DNA of 64,000 nt from Prochlorococcus sp. AG-311-J23. Its GTDB lineage: Bacteria; Cyanobacteriota; Cyanobacteriia; PCC-6307; Cyanobiaceae. Every line of letters begins with the position of its first letter. Position 1 is the stretch's first letter. The stretch lies in the NCBI GenBank assembly GCA_003284375.1, contig QBVL01000001.1:1-64000 (forward strand), given 5' to 3'. Below are positions 1 to 6,997 of the stretch, in pieces. A model generated the notes under the pieces. It was not told the DNA's origin. It did no database searches and saw nothing but the letters and a program-made list of their open reading frames with translations. A program made the translations under genes and the position numbers.

Positions 1-368
1 CATCCACTTACAAGATCAAATCCATCCCTAATCTTATTAACTAATAACGGAATATCCGCAGGATCATTTTGCAAATCACCATCAAGTGTGACAACTATAT
101 CTCCAGAAGAAATATCAAACCCTGCTGCCATAGCAGCCGTCTGTCCATAGTTTTTACGTAGAAGTACTCCAACTAATTCTGGTATCTCAAAGCTTAGTTT
201 TCTTATCACCTCTGCGCTGTTATCTGATGAACCATCATTAACTAAAACCAGTTCAAAAGTTTCCTGCATAGGCTGTAAAACTTCTAATAGCTGATTCACC
301 AAAAAAGGAAGACTTTCTTCTTCGTTATAGATAGGAACAACTATTGATAGTGAAACATTAGAATTCAT
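1..368 (-). CDS. Family 2 glycosyltransferase, N-terminal part (cut by window edge)
   Basis: This reading frame opens with ATG at 368 and runs off the left edge, so only about 122 residues are visible. The N-terminus has the GT-A signature IVVPIYNEEESLP, then LVNDGSSDNS and LDGDLQNDP, which hold nucleotide-sugar and metal-binding acidic residues of GT2 enzymes. The YGQTAAMAAGFD stretch is typical of the dolichol-phosphate sugar synthase/GtrB-like branch, which loads a sugar onto a polyprenyl phosphate at the inner membrane. The C-terminal membrane segments expected for that branch would lie outside the window. Donor and acceptor cannot be told from this part. It is followed on the same strand by the NlpC/P60 gene upstream, so both may act on the cell envelope. 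Confidence 0.88.
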   Translation of the reverse strand, partial: MNSNVSLSIVVPIYNEEESLPFLVNQLLEVLQPMQETFELVLVNDGSSDNSAEVIRKLSFEIPELVGVLLRKNYGQTAAMAAGFDISSGDIVVTLDGDLQNDPADIPLLVNKIRDGFDLVSG

Positions 369-401
369 TCAAAACTCCTAATAAGGGTCAATTAATCTTC
401 T

Positions 402-1154
402 TTAGAGTTTTTCACTCTGATAACAAGAGATCACTCTTCCAGCCGATCTAAATTTAGATCGGTAGTGAGAAGAAATTTTTCCAGGTTTCGGTTGAAATAA
501 ACCATCAATCTCTATTCCATTATGCCCATCAATTACCCCAGAACTATGAATATAAAAACCATTATCAATGTGTAATCCAACGTGGGAACATTTCTCAGAT
601 GATCCAAAGAAAAGTAAATCACCAGGTTTTAATTCTTTACCTAAAGCTTTTATATCCAATGCAATATTTCTACAGAATTTTTCCTGCTGATAAGCATCTC
701 TTGGTATCCAAATGCCTGAACTTGCAAAAGCAGATTGAACCAAACCAGAGCAATCAAAATTTGGACCTATAGTTCCGCCCCACAAATACTCATTACTCAT
801 TTTTTTCGCAGCCTTAGTCCAAGACAATATCCCAGGAATCCTAGAAATAATTTTCTCTTCAGTAAATAATTTAGATTTCCATGATTCTATTTTTGAAGCT
901 TGATGAATTAATTCAGAAAATCTAAACCAACAAATATAGTCATCTTCCAAAAGACGCACCTTAACTCTATCGATAATTTCCTTGTTTTTAAAATTAGATT
1001 TTAAATAATCAATCAGCTGAAAACTCCTACCAATACTTGCTTGTGTAACCAATTCATCACTATTTTCACTTTTAAATCCATCAATATTTGTTCGCAGTTT
1101 CCATAAACTTCCCACAACAAATGAAGCTTTAGTTAGCAAAACCTCTAAGGTCAT
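402..1154 (-). CDS. NlpC/P60-family cell-wall hydrolase with N-terminal SH3-like domain
   Basis: The protein of about 250 residues has an SH3-like N-terminal half (ending near VKVRLLEDDYICWF) and a C-terminal NlpC/P60 papain-like peptidase. The catalytic Cys is in NFDCSGLVQ (about residue 135) and the His in CSHVGLHID (about residue 191). Family members cut peptide stems of peptidoglycan, usually D-Glu to diamino acid bonds. I chose the ATG at 1154 (MTLEVLL) rather than an in-frame start at 1193, because the longer form would overlap the divergent gene at 1176 and adds only a polar, non-conserved tail. No signal peptide is obvious, as in other cyanobacterial SH3-NlpC proteins. Confidence 0.85.
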   Translation of the reverse strand: MTLEVLLTKASFVVGSLWKLRTNIDGFKSENSDELVTQASIGRSFQLIDYLKSNFKNKEIIDRVKVRLLEDDYICWFRFSELIHQASKIESWKSKLFTEEKIISRIPGILSWTKAAKKMSNEYLWGGTIGPNFDCSGLVQSAFASSGIWIPRDAYQQEKFCRNIALDIKALGKELKPGDLLFFGSSEKCSHVGLHIDNGFYIHSSGVIDGHNGIEIDGLFQPKPGKISSHYRSKFRSAGRVISCYQSEKL

Positions 1155-1175
1155 ATTGAATTCTTCTCGAGCGCT

Positions 1176-2069
1176 ATGGCGTTCTACCGACAAGACCCTG
1201 AGATGGCATATTGCCTGAAAGGTCTACTCGATAGGTTTGAAAAAGAAGGTCGTCCAAACCTTCTTGAAAATATTGCAATAACATGCGTCCGTTATAACAA
1301 GCAAAGTCCATCTACATCTAGTGGATATGGGACAGGGTGGAATTCAAACAAAAATTTTTATCCTGCAAGCGTAGTGAAAATAGTCTATGCATTGGCAACT
1401 CATATTTGGCTTCAACAAGACTTAATCGTTGAATCAGAAGAACTTAGAAGAGCTTTACATGAAATGATCTCAAACTCCAATAATGACGCGACGAGTTACA
1501 TTTTAGATCTTTTAACAGGTACCACAAGTGGTCCATCACTTAATGAGTCAAACTTTCAAGAATGGAAAATCCAAAGGCAATTAATTAACTACTGGCTAGC
1601 TGATCTTAGTTGGCCTGAAATAAAAAATTGGAACTGCTGTCAAAAGACTTGGAATGAAGGACCTTTTGGAAGAGAAAAAGATTTTTATGGAAAAAAAAAT
1701 GAGAATCGAAACAGCATGACAACCGATGGGAGTGCCAGAATCTTTGAATCATTAATGACTCTTGAAATGCTCCCAAAATTAGCAAGCGAGAATTTAAAAA
1801 AAGTTTTTCAACGATCACTCGATCCAGTGGCTCGCAAGCAAGATTTAGAGAATCAAGTAGATGGTTTTTTAGGTGCAGGCCTTCCCTTGGCTTCTAAGCT
1901 TTGGAGCAAAGCAGGGCTAATGAGTGAAGTTCGCCATGATGTCGCTTGGTGGGAGTCGCCTAATAAGAATCCCATGCTTACGGTCATCTTTACAACTGGG
2001 AAAGAATTAGTCAAAGATCAATTTTTACTTCCTGCTATTAGCAGTGAGTTAAACAAATTAGCTATTTAA
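1176..2069 (+). CDS. Beta-lactamase-fold serine hydrolase (class A / PBP-like)
   Basis: All three motifs of the serine beta-lactamase/penicillin-binding fold can be placed: SVVK (S65-x-x-K68), SNN at 101-103 in the SDN position, and KAG (245-247) in the KTG position. At 297 residues it has the length of class A enzymes. No signal peptide is evident, and the KTG motif is changed to KAG, so a role in antibiotic hydrolysis is not secure; many cyanobacterial relatives are uncharacterised hydrolases. It is divergent from the NlpC/P60 gene with only about 20 bp between the chosen starts. An internal ATG at 1203 is an alternative start. Confidence 0.8.
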   Translation: MAFYRQDPEMAYCLKGLLDRFEKEGRPNLLENIAITCVRYNKQSPSTSSGYGTGWNSNKNFYPASVVKIVYALATHIWLQQDLIVESEELRRALHEMISNSNNDATSYILDLLTGTTSGPSLNESNFQEWKIQRQLINYWLADLSWPEIKNWNCCQKTWNEGPFGREKDFYGKKNENRNSMTTDGSARIFESLMTLEMLPKLASENLKKVFQRSLDPVARKQDLENQVDGFLGAGLPLASKLWSKAGLMSEVRHDVAWWESPNKNPMLTVIFTTGKELVKDQFLLPAISSELNKLAI

Positions 2070-2196
2070 CAATAAGTAAAATTCCAGCGAATAAAATAGA
2101 TCCCAAAATAAATCCAACAGCCAAAAGCACGGCTATTATTGGTGTATTTAAATAAACAGATATAGTTGCGAGTTGATTACCCTTTGCTTCAGACAC
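2062..2196 (-). CDS. Small single-pass membrane protein (44 aa), hypothetical
   Basis: A GTG at 2196 opens a 44-codon frame ending with TAG at 2062. The product has a short polar head (SEAKGNQLATISVYLNTP) and then a hydrophobic stretch, IIAVLLAVGFILGSILFAG, that would span a membrane once. Its 3' end overlaps the end of the convergent beta-lactamase-fold gene by 8 bp. I do not recognise a family. The uninterrupted hydrophobic block and the good fit between neighbours are the only support. Confidence 0.5.
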   Translation of the reverse strand: MSEAKGNQLATISVYLNTPIIAVLLAVGFILGSILFAGILLIVK

Positions 2197-2320
2197 CTTT
2201 AAAACTCATAAAACTCACTTTGATTAAAGCATCTAACTCTGCCAAAAAACAAAAAAAGTTAAACTGATAAAACAATTTTTAAAAAACCAAAGAAGTTTTT
2301 ATTGACATCAAAAAAATAGT

Positions 2321-2884
2321 TCAAATAAAATTTGATTTTGGTTTCTTATTTTGTAAGAATTGAATATCTTTATTACTTTCTTTTTCATTTATAGAAGTAT
2401 CTTCTTCATCTATTTTTATATTGATTATTTTTTCATTTTTTTCATTTAAATCATCATCTAATAAATTGATTTTAGTTGATTTACCTGAGTCTTTTATCTC
2501 AAGATTGTTTTCGATTATTGAATTTTTAGAATTAATATCCTCTAAAGCAGTTATATCTGGAGATTTATTTTGATCAACTTTTATAATATCGTTAATTTCA
2601 GAATTATCAAACAAATTAAAATAAAATCTACCTTTTGCAAAAGATACTGAGGTAAATACAAGTATTGAACCTAGAATAATAATCAAAAAAATATTCGAGA
2701 ATAAGCTATTTAGTGGAGACCAAAACAGTGTTACTTTAGCAGCTTCATTTGTTTGTTTATATGTGTCTAAAGAGGGACTTAAATCTAAAAATATATCTTG
2801 ATTAATCCATCCTTTATTAGCTTTCCTATAGGGAGACTCACTTTTAGTGAAATCAAAAACCTCTTGGATTCTTTCTTTAAGCAC
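2321..2884 (-). CDS. Hypothetical single-pass membrane protein with acidic tail
   Basis: The 187-residue product has a soluble N-terminal part of about 55 residues, one clear transmembrane segment around residues 64-84 (IFLIIILGSILVFTSVSF), and a tail of about 100 residues rich in Asp, Glu, Asn, Ile and Lys that looks disordered. No enzymatic motif is visible and I do not recognise the family. It lies just downstream of the Lys/Ala-rich membrane protein on the same strand. Confidence 0.6.
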   Translation of the reverse strand: MLKERIQEVFDFTKSESPYRKANKGWINQDIFLDLSPSLDTYKQTNEAAKVTLFWSPLNSLFSNIFLIIILGSILVFTSVSFAKGRFYFNLFDNSEINDIIKVDQNKSPDITALEDINSKNSIIENNLEIKDSGKSTKINLLDDDLNEKNEKIINIKIDEEDTSINEKESNKDIQFLQNKKPKSNFI

Positions 2885-2975
2885 AGGCTAGTTTTACCTA
2901 AAACTACAAGAACGAAAACATAGCAGAAAGTCAGAAAAAAAAAGTTGCTTTTATATAGATATTCGTGAAATTGAA

Positions 2976-3407
2976 TTACCCAGCAATAAATACCATCGCA
3001 GAAACAAGAATAGCCGAAGCCAAAATCCCTATAGATGCTATTGACACGATCTTTCCAGTGTTTAATGAGACGGATACCGTTAACAATTCGGTTCTTGAAT
3101 CTCGTTTTTGTTGTGAATTAATTTGAGTTGGAGAATTAACTTTCTTACGGGCTTGAGCTTTCTTCTCCGCTGCTGCCTTCTTATCTGCTGCTGCCTTTTT
3201 CTCAGCTAAAGCTTTCTTCTCCGCTGCTGCCTTTTTATCAGTTTGAGCCTTCTTATCTGCTGCTGCCTTCTTATCAGCTTGAGCTTTCTTCTCCGCTAAA
3301 GCCTTCTTATCAGTTTGAGCCTTCTTATCTGCTGCTGCCTTTTTCTCAGCTTGAGCTTTCTTCTCCGCTAAAGCTTTCTTCTCTGCTTGAGCTGTTTTCG
3401 CTTGCAC
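2976..3407 (-). CDS. Lys/Ala-repeat protein with C-terminal membrane anchor
   Basis: A GTG at 3407 starts a 143-residue protein. Residues about 8-90 consist of near-perfect six- and seven-residue repeats of the type AEKKA(L/Q/A) and ADKKA, expected to form a long charged single helix or coiled coil. A hydrophobic segment at about 117-141 (VSIASIGILASAILVSAMVF) would anchor the C-terminus. The design resembles the helical linker of TolA-like proteins but the topology is reversed, and no TolA domain is present. The DNA repeats make the region prone to length change. Function is unknown. Confidence 0.6.
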   Translation of the reverse strand: MQAKTAQAEKKALAEKKAQAEKKAAADKKAQTDKKALAEKKAQADKKAAADKKAQTDKKAAAEKKALAEKKAAADKKAAAEKKAQARKKVNSPTQINSQQKRDSRTELLTVSVSLNTGKIVSIASIGILASAILVSAMVFIAG

Positions 3408-3768
3408 TTTAAATCCAAAAATTTGCCTTATTCAAGCATCCGGATCACAATGATTTTAAAAATCTTGGTTAGTTGCAATGAAGTAATGCAATAGATTTTT
3501 TTGTATACGTATTTAAATCGTATAAATCATTTGCAGTGAACAAGAACGGAGAGGGAGTAATTCCCATTAGAGGAAAAAAGAAAGGGACGGAAAGGGTTGG
3601 AAACAATTCAAACGGGGGACAGCGATTTAATCCGCTTCATTGGAAAAATATTAAGCAAGAGCAACACCCAATACTAAAGAGAATAAAAACCAAACTCATA
3701 ACCACAAAAAAATTAGGGCAATAATGTAAATATACAAAAATGAAGACAGGGCATAAAAAGGTTAATTA
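3408..3768. other. Intergenic stretch at the left edge of the accessory island
   Basis: No convincing gene lies here. The region is AT-rich, holds a 19-bp palindrome-like sequence (ATACG-T-ATTTAAAT-CGTAT, 3505-3523), and then a copy of the tRNA-Ser 3' end at 3545. A GTG frame from 3536 to 3724 crosses this copy but has composition and content unlike a real protein. Confidence 0.5.
3545..3563. repeat. Possible attachment-site copy of the tRNA-Ser 3' end
   Basis: AACGGAGAGGGAG at 3545-3557 is identical to 10252-10264, which covers the last 11 bases of tRNA-Ser(GCU) plus two flanking bases. After two mismatches ATTC matches again, giving 17 of 19 in the same direct orientation. This is the pattern left by integration at a tRNA 3' end. 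A similar 13-base match occurs by chance inside trpE near 49448, so the match alone is not proof. Confidence 0.45.
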
Positions 3769-4059
3769 TTGAGTAATAGAGCGTTAGTGGAACAACCAGA
3801 AATTAGGAGTTTCTATTATAAAAATAGAGCACAAATCACTCTCCTACCTGAAGTAATAGAATTAAAAGAAGTTCGCTTTAAGTACGACTGGATTACTTAT
3901 GGTGAACTTTATAAGATGTGGATAAAAGCTTATCTATGAATTAAATAGAAACCATCTCAAGAAGAGTTAAGAATGGAAATATATAAAGTAGTAGAATTAT
4001 GGAAACCAGAAGTTACTAAAAGATGGGAGATTTTAATAAAAAAGACCAAGGGAAAATGA
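3769..4059 (+). pseudogene. Possible decayed small gene in two in-frame pieces
   Basis: From a TTG at 3769 a 56-codon frame ends at TGA 3937-3939. The same frame has TAG at 3946-3948 and then stays open to TGA 4057-4059, including an ATG at 3973. The translated pieces (for example LLPEVIELKEVRFKYDW and MEIYKVVELWKPEVTKRWE) look protein-like, with balanced aromatic and charged residues, rather than like random AT-rich sequence. One gene broken by two stops is the simplest reading; two tiny genes are possible. The second piece overlaps the start of the TPR gene. No family was recognised. Confidence 0.35.
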
Positions 4060-5303
4060 CAGTCAATGAAGTCAAAACATTCCCTGTGCCATTTCCTCTA
4101 GAAGAGATTAAAAAAAATATATCTATCAATAAGAAGACTCCTACTAAACGACCTAAGGAAGAAATAATTAATCAAGCAATACAGTTTCATCTAAAAGGTA
4201 ATATTTCAGAAGCAGCAAAATGTTATCAGTATTGTATAAACCAAAGTTTCAAAGATCAAAGAGTTTTTTATAATTATGGAATCATAATGAAAGATCTTGG
4301 CAAATTAGAAGACGCAGAAATCTCATTCAACAAAGCACTTGAAATTAAACCTGATTTCGCAGAAGCACATTACAATTTGGGAATCATATTGAATAATATT
4401 GGCAAATTACAAGACGCAGAAATCTCATTCAACAAAGCACTTGAAATTAAACCTGATTTCGCAGCGGCTCACTCAAATCTTGGAAACATATTAAAAGATT
4501 CTGGCAAATTACAAGACGCAGAATTGTCATATCGCAAAGCAATTGAACTCAAACCTGATTTCGCAGAGGCTCATTACAATTTGGGAATCATATTGAATAA
4601 TGTTGGTAAATTACAAGACGCAGAATTGTCATATCGCAAAGCAATTGAACTCAAACCTGATTTCGCAGAGGCTCATTCCAATCTAGGAAATATATTTAAA
4701 GATCTTGGCAAATTGCAAGACGCAGAATTACATACTCGCAAAGCAATTGAACTTAGACCTGATTACGTAGAGGCGCATTCGAATTTGGGAAGTATATTGA
4801 GAGGTATTGGCAAATTAAAAGAAGCAGAAATATTACAACGAAAAGCAATTAAACTAAAACCTAATTTCGCGCAAGCACATTACAATCTGGGAAATATATT
4901 TAAAGATCTTGGCAAATTAGAAGAAGCAGAAATCTCATACCGTAAAGCAATTAAAATTAAACCTAATTACGCAGAAGCGCATTACAATTTAGGAAACATA
5001 TTTAAAGATCTTGGCAAATCACAAGATGCAGAATTATCTACTCGTAAAGCAATTGAACTAAATCCTAATCTCGCAGAAGCATATTTAAATCTGGGAATCA
5101 TTTTGAAAGATATGGGCAAATTGCAAGAAGCAGAATTATCCACTCACAAAGCAATTCAAATTAAGCCTGATTTAACTGAGGCGCATTCTAGCCTTGGAAA
5201 GATACTTTTAAGAAAAGGAAACCATATTGAAGGAATTAAACGTATAAAAGAAGCAACAGGATTCATTAACTTTGACTTATTAAACGGACTATCAATAAAC
5301 TAA
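4023..5303 (+). CDS. TPR-repeat protein with conserved picocyanobacterial leader
   Basis: The 426-residue protein has an N-terminal leader with VKTFPVPFPLEEIKKNISI, a helical linker (IINQAIQFHLKGNISEAAK), one divergent repeat, and then nine tandem 34-residue tetratricopeptide units from about residue 97 to 402, each of the form AEISYRKAIELKPDFAEAHYNLG. The repeats form a superhelical scaffold for protein binding; the partner is unknown. Some units are almost identical at DNA level (around 4516 and 4618), which implies recent duplication or conversion. The start at 4023 is supported because the leader aligns without gaps to that of the TPR-sulfotransferase: exactly 16 residues precede the V(K/R)TFPVPF motif in both. 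The next gene follows after 22 bp. Confidence 0.85.
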   Translation: MGDFNKKDQGKMTVNEVKTFPVPFPLEEIKKNISINKKTPTKRPKEEIINQAIQFHLKGNISEAAKCYQYCINQSFKDQRVFYNYGIIMKDLGKLEDAEISFNKALEIKPDFAEAHYNLGIILNNIGKLQDAEISFNKALEIKPDFAAAHSNLGNILKDSGKLQDAELSYRKAIELKPDFAEAHYNLGIILNNVGKLQDAELSYRKAIELKPDFAEAHSNLGNIFKDLGKLQDAELHTRKAIELRPDYVEAHSNLGSILRGIGKLKEAEILQRKAIKLKPNFAQAHYNLGNIFKDLGKLEEAEISYRKAIKIKPNYAEAHYNLGNIFKDLGKSQDAELSTRKAIELNPNLAEAYLNLGIILKDMGKLQEAELSTHKAIQIKPDLTEAHSSLGKILLRKGNHIEGIKRIKEATGFINFDLLNGLSIN

Positions 5304-5325
5304 TATTAGTGAAAAATATAGTCCC

Positions 5326-5922
5326 ATGAAAAGAGCAGACTTAGATAAAGCAAATCTAACTCCAAACTTTATTGGCTCATGGATAATCGAACCTACTTTA
5401 TGCGAAGAAGTAATAGCTTACTTTGAAGGAAATAAACACCAACAATTTCAAGGTACTACCGCTGGAGGTTTGAATCTAGAAACTAAAAACAGGCAAGACA
5501 TAACTCTTTCTCCAAAGGAATTAAACTTACCAGAAAACAAAATATACTTAAAATACTTTCAAAGTTTATTCGAATGCTATAAAGACTACAATCTCCAGTG
5601 GCCATTTTTAGCAGAAATAGTTAATCATCTAGATATAGGTAACTTTAATATTGGAAAGTATGAAGCTGGACAACACTTTCAAAAGATACATTGTGAAAGG
5701 TCTGGATTAAGTACTCTTCATAGACTTTTTGCTTTTATGACCTATTTAAATGATGTTGAAGAAGGTGGTTCAACATATTTCAATCATTATGATCTAGAGA
5801 TAAAACCGAAGAAAGGATTAACTCTGATTTGGCCCTCTGAATGGACACATTCTCATAAAGGTAACATATTGAAATCGGGATTAAAGTATATAATAACTGG
5901 TTGGCTAACATTTCCAAAATAA
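5326..5922 (+). CDS. 2-oxoglutarate/Fe(II)-dependent dioxygenase, prolyl-4-hydroxylase-like
   Basis: The 198-residue product has the jelly-roll layout of the P4H-like branch: a metal-ligand pair H122-x-E124 (KIHCER), the strand LFAFMTYLNDVEEGGSTYF, the distal His in EWTHSHKG (175 or 177), and a basic residue nearby (K186 in LKYIITGWL) to bind 2-oxoglutarate. Glu replaces the more common Asp in the HxD motif. The substrate cannot be inferred; hydroxylation of a protein or a secondary metabolite is possible. It sits between a TPR protein and a methyltransferase on the same strand, suggesting a modification cassette. Confidence 0.8.
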   Translation: MKRADLDKANLTPNFIGSWIIEPTLCEEVIAYFEGNKHQQFQGTTAGGLNLETKNRQDITLSPKELNLPENKIYLKYFQSLFECYKDYNLQWPFLAEIVNHLDIGNFNIGKYEAGQHFQKIHCERSGLSTLHRLFAFMTYLNDVEEGGSTYFNHYDLEIKPKKGLTLIWPSEWTHSHKGNILKSGLKYIITGWLTFPK

Positions 5923-5985
5923 ATATTAGCGACAAAATTTAGAGTGGTTACTTTATGATATTATTGGAATATTGACATAATTCAA

Positions 5986-6642
5986 ATGAGATTTGCAAAT
6001 ATTAAAGACAGGAAATTTACGACAATTATTCATCAGTTCTCACTTGCCTTTTATAATACTTATATACAGCAAATAAAACATACAAAATGGAATCATCACA
6101 AATGGAAAGGTCTTACTTTAATGAAAGATCCAATGACTCTTAGTGTTTACATGATGATAATTCAGGAGCTTAAGCCTAAAACTATCCTTGAATTTGGAAC
6201 ATATGATGGAGGTAGTGCTCTTTGGATGGAAGATATTATTAAATCTCTCTTATTAGAGTGTGAAATACATACTTTTGACATCAATAAAGAAAGAGTAAAT
6301 CTTCCAGAAGATAGCAATATTAAATCGCATAAACTCGACAACAACAAAATCAATGAATTCATCAATGAAAGGAGATTTTTATTCGAAAAAATGGAACGCC
6401 CAATTCTAATCATTGAAGACTCACATGTTAATTCTGCCGGAATTATTAGATCTCTTGATCCATTCTTAAAATCTGGAGATTACCTAGTAATAGAAGATAC
6501 CTTAGATCAAAAAAAGTATCAAGAAACCTTGCTATCTGAGAATGGTATAAAGAATATGAATTATGAGGTTGATACTTTTTACTGTGATTTCTGGGGAGTA
6601 AATAATAGTTGGAACGTAAACTCTATTTTTAGAAAAATATAG
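5986..6642 (+). CDS. CmcI-type (cephalosporin hydroxylase family) SAM methyltransferase
   Basis: The 218-residue protein has a Rossmann methyltransferase motif, EFGTYDGGSALWM (about 63-75), followed by the acidic strand end IHTFDIN, then ILIIEDSHVNSAG and YLVIEDT. This combination is typical of the CmcI/rhamnosyl O-methyltransferase group, where the paired Asp/Glu and His residues bind SAM and a metal ion. Members methylate hydroxyl groups on sugars or small molecules; the name cephalosporin hydroxylase is historical. It follows the oxygenase by 63 bp on the same strand. The substrate is unknown. Confidence 0.72.
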   Translation: MRFANIKDRKFTTIIHQFSLAFYNTYIQQIKHTKWNHHKWKGLTLMKDPMTLSVYMMIIQELKPKTILEFGTYDGGSALWMEDIIKSLLLECEIHTFDINKERVNLPEDSNIKSHKLDNNKINEFINERRFLFEKMERPILIIEDSHVNSAGIIRSLDPFLKSGDYLVIEDTLDQKKYQETLLSENGIKNMNYEVDTFYCDFWGVNNSWNVNSIFRKI

Positions 6643-6997
6643 AATAATTGCTAAAGAGAGATAAGATTTAGCAATATTTTTAACATAAAATCTCAACACA
6701 TTTAGAACAATACATGAGATCTTGGCATCTAAAAGCGAATAAATAATATTCCGCAAATCCTTAAAATGATCTACATAGACTAAACTGACCTATAAACTAC
6801 AAATTTTCTCCTGCATTCACTGTGGTGCTTACGTATACCTAATAACTACATTCCTTATCTAGTTTCCAAACAAACCTGAATACTCATATGCTTTCTAAGT
6901 ATTCAGGTAGTCCTTTTACAAACCCAGAACTGATACATCTCTCTGAAAGTATTTGGATGTTTCTCTTCAAAATTTTCCCAGTTTTGGTAAGTTTGTT
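6643..6997. other. Intergenic gap between convergent island genes
   Basis: This 355-bp stretch separates the rightward methyltransferase gene from the leftward TPR-sulfotransferase. It is AT-rich with no coding frame I would support. Its only clear structure is the hairpin at 6875-6907. Confidence 0.5.
6875..6907. terminator. Perfect 10-bp hairpin between convergent genes
   Basis: CCTGAATACT (6875-6884) and AGTATTCAGG (6898-6907) pair perfectly around a 13-base loop. On the plus strand the stem is followed by TAGTCCTTTT, a weak U-run. The position between two converging genes fits a shared terminator. It lies about 230 bp past the methyltransferase stop, so it could also end an unannotated short RNA. 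Confidence 0.5.

Noticed and set aside
1176-2069. Beta-lactamase-fold gene as antibiotic resistance
   Set aside because: KTG is replaced by KAG and no signal peptide is visible; similar proteins are ordinary chromosomal genes in cyanobacteria.
3536-3724. 62-codon GTG frame encoding a basic peptide
   Set aside because: It runs across the putative attachment-site copy of the tRNA-Ser end, has no ribosome-binding site and shows Lys/Gly/Asn-biased composition without any recognisable pattern.
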